Shown piece by piece: positions 44,440-52,776 of a DNA stretch of 64,000 nucleotides. Made by a program: the position numbers and the translations under genes. Source of the stretch: Dactylosporangium aurantiacum (GTDB lineage Bacteria > Actinomycetota > Actinomycetes > Mycobacteriales > Micromonosporaceae); contig NZ_JNYJ01000006.1 of NCBI RefSeq assembly GCF_000716715.1, positions 62,001-126,000 of the forward strand, read 5' to 3'. The notes under the pieces were generated by a model. It was not told the DNA's origin. It did no database searches and worked only from the letters and a program-made list of their open reading frames with translations. The stretch's first letter is position 1, and every line of letters begins with the position of its first letter.

Positions 44440-45567
44440 TCAGTCGGCGGCCGCCGGTGCGGCGGGGCGGGTGAAGAAGCGGACGATGTCTTCCGCGGCG
44501 GTGGGGGACAGCATCATCGCCTGGATCCGGGCGGACATCTCCGCGATCGGGTGGATCCTGGTGAACATCGCCGTCTCGTACGACCGGATCGCCGCGTCCG
44601 GGTCGTGCGGGTCGGCGGCGAGCCGGGCGGCCAGCTCCGCGGCGTCGAGCATGGCCTGGTTGGCGCCCTCGCCGACCGGTGCCATGAGGTGCGCGGCGTC
44701 GCCGATGAGGGTGACGCCCGGCCGGCCGGGCCAGCGCGCGCCGGCGGGCGTCGCCGCGATCAGGCGCGGCGCGGGGTCGCCGTCGCCGGCGTCGATGAGG
44801 GCGGTCAGCCGCGGGTCCCAGCCGTCGAACAGCTCCAGCAGGGCGCGCTTGCTGCGGTACGTGTCGACCGGGCGGTCCGGCGCGCGCAGTGAGACGCCGA
44901 CGCGCAGACTGCCGTCGCCGAGGCGCTGCGCGGCCAGGATCTGGTTCGCGCCGACGCACCACAGGTTGCCCGGGCCGACGAGGTCGGCGATCGTCGGGTG
45001 GCGGCGGTCGACGTCGCCGATGCTCAGCTCCACCAGCGTGGCCACGTACGACGGCTGGACGTCGGTCAGCAGCGCCCGGACGACCGACCGCGCGCCGTCG
45101 GCGCCGATGAGGACGTCGCAGCCGGTCCGGTGGCCGCCGTCGAACGTCAGCTCCCAGCCGCCGCCGGCCCCGGGGGCCGCCTCGGCGAGCCGGTGGCCCC
45201 ACCGCACCGTGCCGCCGGGGAGCGCGTCGAGCAGCAGGTCACGCAGCGCGCGACGGTCGATCTCCGGGCGTCCGGCGAACGAGCCGGGTCGCGGCTCATG
45301 GTGCACCAGCACCCGCCCGGCCGGGTCGAGGATGCGGTGCTCCTCGCCCTCGGGCCGCGCCTGCTCCTGGAACCGGACGGTGAGACCCGCGTCGGCGAGG
45401 GCTTGCTGCCCGGACTCGGGGTGCAGGTCGAGCGAGCCGCCCTGCGGCCGGGCGGACCGGTGGGCCTCCCGCTCGTACACGACCGCGTCGATGCCGTGCC
45501 GGTGCAGGATCCGTGCGAGGGTCAGCCCGCCCAGGCCGCCCCCGGCGATCGCGATGCGCATGCCCAC
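44440..45567 (-). CDS. FAD-dependent monooxygenase (TetX-like)
   Basis: 375 aa from GTG 45567; ATG 45561 (MRIAIAG) is the alternative. FAD dinucleotide motif AIAGGGLGGLTLARIL at the N-terminus, DG motif LIGADGARSVVR, and GD motif VTLIGDAAHLMAPVGEGANQ. Group A flavin monooxygenases of this type hydroxylate aromatics or inactivate tetracyclines and rifamycins. It diverges from a TetR gene over a large palindrome, so it is probably inducible by the substrate that releases that repressor. Confidence 0.92.
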   Translation of the reverse strand: MGMRIAIAGGGLGGLTLARILHRHGIDAVVYEREAHRSARPQGGSLDLHPESGQQALADAGLTVRFQEQARPEGEEHRILDPAGRVLVHHEPRPGSFAGRPEIDRRALRDLLLDALPGGTVRWGHRLAEAAPGAGGGWELTFDGGHRTGCDVLIGADGARSVVRALLTDVQPSYVATLVELSIGDVDRRHPTIADLVGPGNLWCVGANQILAAQRLGDGSLRVGVSLRAPDRPVDTYRSKRALLELFDGWDPRLTALIDAGDGDPAPRLIAATPAGARWPGRPGVTLIGDAAHLMAPVGEGANQAMLDAAELAARLAADPHDPDAAIRSYETAMFTRIHPIAEMSARIQAMMLSPTAAEDIVRFFTRPAAPAAAD

Positions 45568-45576
45568 TCCGTTAGC

Positions 45577-45605
45577 GTACGATGTACCTCATGGATACAC
45601 CGTAC
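45577..45605. promoter_or_regulatory. 29-bp near-perfect palindrome, TetR operator
   Basis: The sequence from GTACGATGTAC (45577) to TACACCGTAC (45605) is palindromic around the central CATG, with only two mismatched pairs. It lies 9 bp before the FAD monooxygenase start and covers the first start codons of the divergent TetR gene. Repressor binding here should block both genes. Confidence 0.75.
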
Positions 45606-46316
45606 GGTAGCGGACCGCTCCCCGTTTGGGAACGGCCCGAGCCGCAGCCCCGGGCGGCGCCGGTGCCGTTGAGCCGGGAGAAGATCGCCGCCACGGCGAT
45701 CCGGCTCGCCGACGCGCACGGCCTGGACGGGCTGTCGGTCCGCGGGATCGCCAAGGAGCTCGGCGTCGGACCGATGCGGCTGTACGACTACGTGACCAAC
45801 CGCTCCGAGCTGCTGGACCTGATGGTCGACGTCGTCTACGCCCGCATCGCCGGATCCGCCCGGGACGCCGGGTGGCGGGCCACCGTCCTCGCGGTCGCGC
45901 ACGCCACCCGGGCCGCGGCCCTGGACCACGAATGGTTCGCCGACCTGCTCGGCGGTCGGCCGCACCTGGGCCCGCACGCGCTCGCCGTGGGCGAGGCGAC
46001 CGCGGCGGCGCTGAGCCAGGCCCCCGGCATCCGCGGCATCGAGGACCTCCAGCGCGCTCTCGGCGCGCTCAACGCGTTCATCGTCGGCGCGATCCGCCGG
46101 GAGGTCACCGAGCGGCGCACCGCCCGCGCCACCGGCACCGACGAGGCCGCCTGGCAGGCCAGCCACGGCCCGTACCTCACCCGCATGCTGGACACCGGCA
46201 GGTATCCCACCGTCGCCCGGCTCGTCCACGACGGCGCCCACCTCGACGCCGGGGAGACCTTCGCGCACAACCTGACCACCGTCCTGGACGGCATCACCGC
46301 CGGTCCCCACGCGTGA
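45591..46316 (+). CDS. TetR-family regulator (TetR_C_1 type)
   Basis: 241 aa from ATG 45591; an ATG three codons earlier is possible. The HTH is AATAIRLADAHGLDGLSVRG, IAKELGVGPMRLYDYVTNRS. The C-terminal ligand domain ends LDAGETFAHNLTTVLDGI. The N-terminus carries about 20 extra residues (PLPVWERPEPQPRAAP) before the HTH, as in TetR/TetR_C_1 actinobacterial repressors. The start codon sits inside the operator, consistent with a leaderless transcript and tight autoregulation. Confidence 0.92.
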   Translation: MDTPYGSGPLPVWERPEPQPRAAPVPLSREKIAATAIRLADAHGLDGLSVRGIAKELGVGPMRLYDYVTNRSELLDLMVDVVYARIAGSARDAGWRATVLAVAHATRAAALDHEWFADLLGGRPHLGPHALAVGEATAAALSQAPGIRGIEDLQRALGALNAFIVGAIRREVTERRTARATGTDEAAWQASHGPYLTRMLDTGRYPTVARLVHDGAHLDAGETFAHNLTTVLDGITAGPHA

Positions 46317-46327
46317 AGGAGCCGTCG

Positions 46328-46789
46328 ATGACCACCGACCCGGTGATGGCCCGCATCGGCGAGGCGGTGCAGCTGCACCACGGTCAGGGGCGGCGCGAGG
46401 CGGCCCGCGAGCTGTTCGCGCAGGTCTGGCAGGAGATCGGCGGGGAGCACGGCGACCCGCTGCACGTCTGCGTGCTCGCGCACTCGATGGCCGACGTGCA
46501 GGACGACGTCCGTGAGGAGCTGCGCTGGGACCGGCGGGCACTCGCGGCGGCCGGCCTGCTCACCGACGACCGGGTCGCGCGCGCCGGCGTGCCGCTGTCC
46601 GTGGCCGGCCTCTACCCGTCGCTGCACCTCAACCTCGCCGACTGCTACCACCGGCTCGGCGACCCCGCCCGCGCCCGGGAGCACATCGAGCACGCCCGCG
46701 CCGGGATCGGCGCCCTCGGCGACGACGCGTACGGGCAGCTGATCAGGGACGGTCTGGAGCGGCTGACGCGGCAACTGGCGCCCGGGTGA
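46328..46789 (+). CDS. Hypothetical TPR-like protein
   Basis: 153 aa from ATG 46328 with AAGGAG upstream, 11 bp after the TetR stop. Helical: HHGQGRREAARELFAQVWQE, LHVCVLAHSMADVQDD, LYPSLHLNLADCYHRLGDPA, REHIEHARAGIGAL; the latter two match TPR helices. No function known. Co-transcription with TetR is likely. Confidence 0.75.
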   Translation: MTTDPVMARIGEAVQLHHGQGRREAARELFAQVWQEIGGEHGDPLHVCVLAHSMADVQDDVREELRWDRRALAAAGLLTDDRVARAGVPLSVAGLYPSLHLNLADCYHRLGDPARAREHIEHARAGIGALGDDAYGQLIRDGLERLTRQLAPG

Positions 46790-46802
46790 GCGCACGGCCG
46801 GA

Positions 46803-49064
46803 CTACCGCGACCGCAGCAGCGTCACGGTCTCCGCGGTCGCCGGGTGGTCCGGTCCGAGGTAGCGGATCTGGTCGTCGGCCAGGGCCCGCAGCACCCGTT
46901 GTGCCTCGCGCCGGCGGCCCTGACCGAGCAGCGCCCGGCCCAGCCAGTACCGGGGACGCGTGTCGAGCGTCTCGGGATGCCCGGCGCCCAGCACCCGACG
47001 CCGGTCTGCGACGAGCCGCTGCAGCTCCTCCTCCGCGGCGGCGAAACGGCCGCACAGCACGTACAGCTCGGCGAGCGAATGCCGGGCGTCCAGCGACTCG
47101 GCGTGGTCGGCGCCGAGCACCCGCTCCCGGGCGGCGATGACCCCGGTGTAGCGTCGCTCGGCCTCGTCCGGCCGCCCGCACCGCCCGATGGCCCAGGCCA
47201 GGCAGCACCGGGTGTGCAGGGTGTCGGCGTGCTCCTCGCCGAGCGCGGCGACCCGCGCGAGCTGCACCGCCTGCAGCAGGGACTCCGCGGCCCGCCAGTC
47301 ACCGAGCCGCCCGGTGGCCCAGGCGAGCTTGTGCCGGGTGTCGAGCGTGTCGGGATGCCCGGCGCCCAGACCGCTGGTCCGCGCCTGGCACACCTGCGAG
47401 AGTTCGGCGTGGGCCTCCGCCCACCGGCCGAGCCGCCCGACCGCCCACGCCCGCTCGTGCCGCAGCGCCAGCAGCGCCTCGTGCGTCGCGCCGAGCCGGT
47501 CGGCGTGCGGCAGCGCCCGCACCGCGAGCGCCTCGGCGTCCGCGTCGTGTCCACGCCACGTGTCGGCGGCGACCACCCGGCTGACCGTCGTGATCAGGGT
47601 CGCCAGGTCCTCGTCGGTGAGCGTACCGGCGGACCGCAGCAGCTCCTCGACGTGCGGCGCGAACAGCCCGAACCAGGCCCAGTGGGCGTTGTCGTCGAAC
47701 CGCAGGGCCGCGACGGCCGCGGCCACGAGCGCGACGGCGACACCGGCGGGCGCGGAGCGGCCGGGCGAACCGACCCGGTTCGTCTCGGCCACGACCGGGT
47801 GCAGCATGAACAGCCGGCTGCGGTCGGGCGCGACGGCCGCCACGGCAGTGATCAGGCTCTGGTCGGCGAGGCCTTCGAGGTTGCGTTGCACCACCCGGCG
47901 TACGTGCAGCGCGTCGCGCCCGGCCGCGCCGTCGCCGCCGAGCAGCGCCCGGACGGGGTCCGCGTGCAGCAGTGTCTCCGGCACCGGCACACCCGGGGCG
48001 AAGTGCGACAGCACCTGCAGCAGCGGCCGGCCGTACGGCAGTCCGTGTCCCTCCAGCGCGCTCACCGACATCTGCCACGTCAGCATGACGTTGGCGCGGT
48101 GCTCGACGGGCTCGCCGGCGGCCCCGGGCGCGGCGAGGACCCGATCGACGCCGAGCTCCCGCAGCGCGTCGCGGTAGCCGTCGAACGTGTGCCAGATCGG
48201 AAACGGCGAGTTGAGGTTGGCCCCGGCCAGGCGCAACGCCAGCGGCAGGCAACCCAGGTCACGGGCGAGCCGCTCGGCGGCCGCCCTGGCGCCGGCGTCG
48301 CGCGCCAGGTCCAGCAGCACCTGCGCCGAGTCGGCCGCGGCCAGCGGCCCGAGCTCGACCACGTCGGCGTCGCGCCCCCACAGCTGCCGGCGGCTCGTCC
48401 GGCTGGTGACCAGCACGAGCCCGCGGTCGGCGCAGCCGGCCACCCCCGACTGGATCAACCCGGCGGCGAGGCGCGGGTCGTCGAGGTTGTCGAACACCAG
48501 CAGCCACCGCTGGGGCGCCTGCCGCAGCAGCTCCCAGAGCCGCTCCACCGCGCGCGGCGCCCCGTTGCGGATCGCCGTCACCTGCACCTCGCCCAGACCG
48601 TGCGCCTCGGCCAGACTGACCAGACCGTCGACCAGGCCCGCCTGGTCCTGCGCGGCGATCCACCAGGCCGCCCGGCCCTCGCGTCGCGCGTACCACCGGC
48701 ACACCCACGCGGCCAGGAACGACTTGCCCACGCCGCCCATCCCGGTCAGCACGTGCACCGCGCCGTCCGGCCGCCGCGCCGCGCGGGCCAGCCGCCGCAG
48801 CTCCCGGTCCCGGCCGCGGATCGCGGGGGTGCCGACGGGCGCCGGCGCCGACAGCGGGGCACCCGTGAACGTCGCGTCCCCACCGCCGGTCGCGGGCCGC
48901 CGCAGCGCCCCCGCGAGCAGCCCGGCCACGGCGATGCCGCCGCCGGCGACGCTTGCCCACTTGTCGGCCCGGTCCAGCCCCTCATGCACGAGAAACCCGG
49001 TCACGAGGGCGGCTACCAGCACGGCACCGGCGATCAGGCCGAACCGCCGCTGTGACGAACGCAT
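46803..49064 (-). CDS. Membrane-anchored STAND NTPase with C-terminal TPRs
   Basis: 753 aa from ATG 49064. Two N-terminal hydrophobic segments (FGLIAGAVLVAALVTGFLV, then WASVAGGGIAVAGLLAGAL) are followed by an NB-ARC-like ATPase. It has Walker A TGMGGVGKSF at 107-116, Walker B RWLLVFDNLDD, sensor VLVTSRTSRR and LPLALRLAG. From about residue 550 there are tetratricopeptide repeats of the kinesin-light-chain type (LGAGHPDTLDTRHKLAWATG, LGADHAESLDARHSLAELYV). No effector domain is obvious. STAND proteins act as switch-like sensors in signalling or antiviral defence; here a membrane link is unusual and interesting. Confidence 0.85.
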   Translation of the reverse strand: MRSSQRRFGLIAGAVLVAALVTGFLVHEGLDRADKWASVAGGGIAVAGLLAGALRRPATGGGDATFTGAPLSAPAPVGTPAIRGRDRELRRLARAARRPDGAVHVLTGMGGVGKSFLAAWVCRWYARREGRAAWWIAAQDQAGLVDGLVSLAEAHGLGEVQVTAIRNGAPRAVERLWELLRQAPQRWLLVFDNLDDPRLAAGLIQSGVAGCADRGLVLVTSRTSRRQLWGRDADVVELGPLAAADSAQVLLDLARDAGARAAAERLARDLGCLPLALRLAGANLNSPFPIWHTFDGYRDALRELGVDRVLAAPGAAGEPVEHRANVMLTWQMSVSALEGHGLPYGRPLLQVLSHFAPGVPVPETLLHADPVRALLGGDGAAGRDALHVRRVVQRNLEGLADQSLITAVAAVAPDRSRLFMLHPVVAETNRVGSPGRSAPAGVAVALVAAAVAALRFDDNAHWAWFGLFAPHVEELLRSAGTLTDEDLATLITTVSRVVAADTWRGHDADAEALAVRALPHADRLGATHEALLALRHERAWAVGRLGRWAEAHAELSQVCQARTSGLGAGHPDTLDTRHKLAWATGRLGDWRAAESLLQAVQLARVAALGEEHADTLHTRCCLAWAIGRCGRPDEAERRYTGVIAARERVLGADHAESLDARHSLAELYVLCGRFAAAEEELQRLVADRRRVLGAGHPETLDTRPRYWLGRALLGQGRRREAQRVLRALADDQIRYLGPDHPATAETVTLLRSR

Positions 49065-49127
49065 GCGGACATTGTCCCGGACCGATGCCAATCCCGCGGC
49101 GCCGGTCGTTGCGCACCGCCGCGGGCC

Positions 49128-49529
49128 TCAGCGACCGCCGAGCCAGTGTGGTGGGGAACGTGTCCGCCAACCGCGTCGCAGGGCCGCTGCCATGCCCACC
49201 GCCGCGCAGTCCGCCGGGCCGAACACGTCGACGAGGGGCCGCATGTCGGGGCGGCGGCCGCGCCGCAGCGCGTACGCGTCCTCCCCGCCGGACCAGTCGC
49301 GCACCATGCCGGAGCTGTGCACGTCGCGCCGGGCGCCGTCGCAGCACAGCAGGATGCCCTCCGGTTCGAGCTGTTCGCGCAGCGCCAGCAGCGCCGCGGT
49401 CCAGTCGGCGCCGGCCGCCGTCCACCGCCGCCCGTCCGGTGCGCGCAGCATCAGGTCACCCTCGCCGCGCTCCAGCTCCCACTCGTAGGTGCCGCCGGGG
49501 GTCCGTACGCGCATCGGCCGGGTCGTCAC
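49128..49529 (-). CDS. Hypothetical protein
   Basis: 133 aa from GTG 49529, whose first bases overlap the stop of the upstream remnant gene (GTGA). Reads VRTPGGTYEWELERGEGDLM, DGRRWTAAGADWTAALLALR, GILLCCDGARRDVHSSGMVR, ending DVFGPADCAAVGMAAALRR. No family recognised and no membrane segment. Probably co-transcribed with the nitronate monooxygenase remnant. Confidence 0.6.
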   Translation of the reverse strand: MTTRPMRVRTPGGTYEWELERGEGDLMLRAPDGRRWTAAGADWTAALLALREQLEPEGILLCCDGARRDVHSSGMVRDWSGGEDAYALRRGRRPDMRPLVDVFGPADCAAVGMAAALRRGWRTRSPPHWLGGR

Positions 49530-49801
49530 CGCTCGCCGCCCAGCGCCCGGGTCAGGGCGTCCTCGGTCTGCGCGGCGAGGGTCTCCGCGGTCGCCTGGAA
49601 CCGGGTGCCGATGACGGCCCCGGCCGCACCGAGCGCGAGGGCCGCCGCGACCCCACGCCCGTCGGCGCTGCCGCCCACGTCGAGCGCCCGCCTGGCCTCG
49701 TCGAGGTCGGTGAGGGCCCCGCCGGCCGACCCGCCCATCGGGGCCAGCACGACCGGGTGCCGCACCCCCAGCATCGTGGTGAACCGCGTCGTCAGTGCCA
49801 T
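49526..49801 (-). pseudogene. Nitronate monooxygenase remnant with internal deletion
   Basis: 91 aa from ATG 49801. The first 30 residues (MALTTRFTTMLGVRHPVVLA, PMGGSAGG) are the FMN-binding N-terminus of nitronate monooxygenase. The last 45 (DVGGSADGRGVAAALALGAA, VIGTRFQATAETLA) are the phosphate-binding C-terminal part, where GIADG normally precedes. The roughly 220 residues between, including the catalytic region, are gone, yet the frame is kept. It is probably non-functional, though an in-frame mini-protein is possible. Confidence 0.75.
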
Positions 49802-49896
49802 CGATCCATTCTCGCGTGCCGCCACGAACCTTCGCTGCCGTGTGGTACGCCGGACACCGGGACCCGCTCGGCTGAGCCGTGTGACAACCTGTCTGG

Positions 49897-50412
49897 GTGC
49901 TGATCGTGATGTGCGGCCTGCAGGGGACCGGCAAGAGCACCATCGCCGGCCAGGTGGCCCGGGAGCTGCCGGCGCCGGTGCTGCCCGTCGACCCGGTCGA
50001 GGTCGCGCTGTGGGCCGCCGGCATCGACCGGGAGCAGCCGACCGGGCTGGCCGCGTTCGTGGTCGTCGGCGCCCTGGCCGGCACCATGCTCAAGCTCGGC
50101 CAGACCGTCGTCGTCGACGCCGTCAACGACGCCGAGGTGGCCCGCCAGCAGTGGCGTGACCTCGCCGCCCGGCACGAGGTGCCGCTGCGCTTCGTCGAGG
50201 TCGTCTGCTCCGACCCGGCCCTGCACCGGCGGCGCCTCGAGGAGCGCCACGACAACGACCTCGCCGGCGCCGCCGCGCCGACCTGGGAGTCGGTCGAGGC
50301 GCGCCGCGCCGGGTTCGCGGGCTGGGACGACGACCGCCTCGTCGTGGACTCCGTCGACCCGGTCCCGGACAACGTGCGGCGGGTCGTCGCGTACGTCACC
50401 GGCAGGAGCTGA
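49897..50412 (+). CDS. P-loop kinase-like ATPase
   Basis: 171 aa from GTG 49897. Walker A GLQGTGKST at residues 7-15, a Walker B-like QTVVVDAVNDAEVAR, VEVVCSDPALHRRRLEERH with the arginine-rich lid, and DDDRLVVDSVDPV near the end. This is the AAA_33 kinase type (adenylylsulfate- or polynucleotide-kinase-like, some chloramphenicol phosphotransferases). Its substrate is not evident. It stands alone on the plus strand. Confidence 0.88.
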   Translation: MLIVMCGLQGTGKSTIAGQVARELPAPVLPVDPVEVALWAAGIDREQPTGLAAFVVVGALAGTMLKLGQTVVVDAVNDAEVARQQWRDLAARHEVPLRFVEVVCSDPALHRRRLEERHDNDLAGAAAPTWESVEARRAGFAGWDDDRLVVDSVDPVPDNVRRVVAYVTGRS

Positions 50413-50509
50413 CCGCCGCCCGCCCCGCTGGACCGTGGGTGGTACGGCTCGCCCGACGCGGCGGCCAATTCGCTGGCGCCCGGGGATCGCGGCGGGGCAC
50501 GATGCGGGG

Positions 50510-50731
50510 ATGAGCGCAGCGCCCGAGGGGTTCAGCTATCGCGTGCGCAAGAGCGGCGACGTCGAGCTGCTGCACCACGGCCGTCCCGCGGGTGTGCTGC
50601 GCGGGGCGGCCGCGACCAGGTTCCTCGTCGACATCGACACCACCGACCCGCAGCAGCTGATGGCCCGCCTCACCGGCAACTACAAGCACGGCAACGAACG
50701 CACCGCCAGGCGCCACCCGCGCAATCGTTGA
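50510..50731 (+). CDS. Small hypothetical protein
   Basis: 73 aa from ATG 50510. Reads MSAAPEGFSYRVRKSGDVEL, LHHGRPAGVLRGAAATRFLV, DIDTTDPQQLMARLTGNYKH, with a basic tail. Similar short actinobacterial proteins with an RLTGNYKHGNER ending exist, but none has a known role. Alone after the kinase gene. Confidence 0.65.
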   Translation: MSAAPEGFSYRVRKSGDVELLHHGRPAGVLRGAAATRFLVDIDTTDPQQLMARLTGNYKHGNERTARRHPRNR

Positions 50732-50751
50732 GCCGTCGGCACCCGGCCCGA

Positions 50752-51741
50752 CTACGAGTTGCCGGTCAACACCTTGCCGGTCACCGGGTCGGCCCGGTGC
50801 CACTTCCCGGCGTCCGGGCCGCTGAGCATCATGGTGTTGATCCCGCCGATGTAGAGCACCTGAAACGGGCCGCCGCCGCCGGTGACCTTGAACGGCTGGC
50901 CCTTGTCGTCGACCTTCACGACCACGGGCTTGTCGCCGTCCTGGACGGTCATCTCGAGCGTGAACTGGCAGTACCGGGTGCTCGCCATGGCGGCGATGTC
51001 GAAGGTGAACTGCTCGCCGAGTTTCAGCGACACGGTGTGCGACCCGAAATAGTCCTCGCCTTCCTTGTCGTTCTCCACGTATTTCGGGGCGGTCTGCGGT
51101 TTCTCCAGGTCGAAGATGAGCTTTGTCGTGCTCTCGCCGCCGCTGCCGGAGGTGGTGAACAGGGTGCCGGACAGCGCGGCGCCGCACTGCACGACCGGTC
51201 TGATGTCGACGATGCGGACCTGCCCGTCGCGGCGGCCCACGACAATGAACTGGAATTCGGTCTTACCCGGGTCGACCGCGTGCCGGTCCGCGAACCACGC
51301 CTCGTATTCCGGTGAGCTGATCCTCCTGGAGTTCAGGTCGTCCAGCTCCGCCGGTGTCAGCACTTTGGCATCCGCGAACACGTGCCCGTCGCCGGCGGTA
51401 TAGGCGTGAACGCGCCGGGCCGGCGTGATTTTCACGGGATCGCCGGATTCCGCGGCGGTCGCCCCGTTCTGGACCACGACGGTCGGCGTCGCGCCCTGAC
51501 CGCCCTTGTCGGGCCCGTCGTCCTGCGGCGGCACCACCAGTGCGATGATCACGCCCAGCACACCCGCGATACTGCCGACCCCTCCCCACCACGGGGCGGA
51601 GTGCCACGAGACGACCCTGCGCATGAATGACGGGCCGACCGCCGTTTCGTCATCGGCCGGCGGCGCCGTTTCCTCATCAGCCGGTGGCACCGGCGGCGTT
51701 TCTTCATCGGTTGGTGGCGTGTGCTCGTCGCTGTCGGACAC
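50752..51741 (-). CDS. Single-TM envelope protein of unknown function
   Basis: 329 aa. An acidic N-terminus with four copies of a P-x-D-E-E/DE-T motif (PPTDEETPPVPPADEETAPP) precedes one TM helix (VGSIAGVLGVIIALVV) at about 55-72. The rest, about 250 residues, would be outside: FVIPGKTEFQFIVVGRR-like, VDIRPVVQCGAALSGTLFTT and TRYCQFTLEMTVQDG, a beta-rich fold. The cytoplasmic tail may bind a partner. Diverges from the next gene across about 140 bp. Confidence 0.7.
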   Translation of the reverse strand: MSDSDEHTPPTDEETPPVPPADEETAPPADDETAVGPSFMRRVVSWHSAPWWGGVGSIAGVLGVIIALVVPPQDDGPDKGGQGATPTVVVQNGATAAESGDPVKITPARRVHAYTAGDGHVFADAKVLTPAELDDLNSRRISSPEYEAWFADRHAVDPGKTEFQFIVVGRRDGQVRIVDIRPVVQCGAALSGTLFTTSGSGGESTTKLIFDLEKPQTAPKYVENDKEGEDYFGSHTVSLKLGEQFTFDIAAMASTRYCQFTLEMTVQDGDKPVVVKVDDKGQPFKVTGGGGPFQVLYIGGINTMMLSGPDAGKWHRADPVTGKVLTGNS

Positions 51742-51882
51742 CGCGCCAGTCTCGCACGCGCCGAACGGGCCGAATAGTGCGCTCGGCGCGCGACGAGGCC
51801 ATCAATTTCCGCCCGTTCAGTCATCGACGGCACCATTATGCTCTGGTCGGCGATTTCCGGGTGACGGCGACGGGGGTTGATA

Positions 51883-52776
51883 ATGAACCGACGTAGACGA
51901 ATCATGCTCATCATACAGGCGGTCGTCATTATCGCCTCGCTCGTCACAATTACCGCTGTCGTGCGCAACCGGACATCAGGACCGGATTCCAGGTCGGCCG
52001 CGCCCACCGCCACCGCGGCCGCCGCCGCGGCGCCGTCACCGTTCGCGCCCGCCACGTCGCCGGCGGGCGCCGTCGATCCGGCCGCCACCGCCGCGCCGCG
52101 GACCTACGGCACGATCACCATCACCGACCAGGTGCTGACCGGCGATCCGCGCCTGCACATCGCGGTGCACTACCCGGCGGTCTCAGGACTGCCCGACGCC
52201 GCGCGCCAGGACCGGGTCAACGCGCAGCTGCGCGCCCCCGCCGACCGCGCCCTGTCCGGCTTCGCCGCCGACTTCGGCCAGTACCCACCTGAGGCCGGTG
52301 ACAACGGCTTCGCCACCGTCGCCAACCACGTCGCCGCCACCGGCAAGCTGCTGTCGGTCCGCTTCGACACCAGTATGCGGTTCCCCGGCGCCCGCTCCGT
52401 CAACGGCGGCGTCACCGCCGTCACCGTCCGCCTCGACACCGGCGACCCGATCCCGGCCTCCGCCATGTTCACCCCTGCCGCCAAGGACGACACCGGCGCG
52501 AAGGTCCTGGCGCTCGCCCTCAGGAACCACTTCATGACCGCCGGCTGCGCCGACAACCCGGGCTTCGGCGACAAGGCCGTCGCCGAGAACATCGCCGACG
52601 CCCTGCGGGACAAGCCCGGCGCCGCCGTGCTGGTGGTCCCGAACGGCCTGTGGTTCAGCTTCGGCCCCGGCTCGATCGCCGCCGACGTCTGCGGCATCAT
52701 CACCGGTCTGCTGCTGTTCACCGACCTCACCCAGTTCGTCGACCCGGCCCTGGTCGCGCTCGCCGGCGCCTACTGA
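51883..52776 (+). CDS. Secreted/anchored protein, DUF3298/PdaC-like
   Basis: 297 aa from ATG 51883. One N-terminal TM or signal-anchor (IMLIIQAVVIIASLVTITAV) and an Ala/Pro-rich linker precede a globular domain. That domain has VHYPAVSGLPDAARQDRVNA, LSVRFDTSMRFPGARSVNGG, VTVRLDTGDPIPASAMFTPA and LVVPNGLWFSFGPGSIAADV, in the style of RsiV/PdaC DUF3298 domains. Its 3' end overlaps the convergent DUF4184 gene by 7 bp. Confidence 0.7.
   Translation: MNRRRRIMLIIQAVVIIASLVTITAVVRNRTSGPDSRSAAPTATAAAAAAPSPFAPATSPAGAVDPAATAAPRTYGTITITDQVLTGDPRLHIAVHYPAVSGLPDAARQDRVNAQLRAPADRALSGFAADFGQYPPEAGDNGFATVANHVAATGKLLSVRFDTSMRFPGARSVNGGVTAVTVRLDTGDPIPASAMFTPAAKDDTGAKVLALALRNHFMTAGCADNPGFGDKAVAENIADALRDKPGAAVLVVPNGLWFSFGPGSIAADVCGIITGLLLFTDLTQFVDPALVALAGAY

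Noticed and set aside
46845..49055. 736-residue open frame antisense to the STAND NTPase
   Set aside because: No domain; the minus strand clearly codes for NB-ARC and TPRs.
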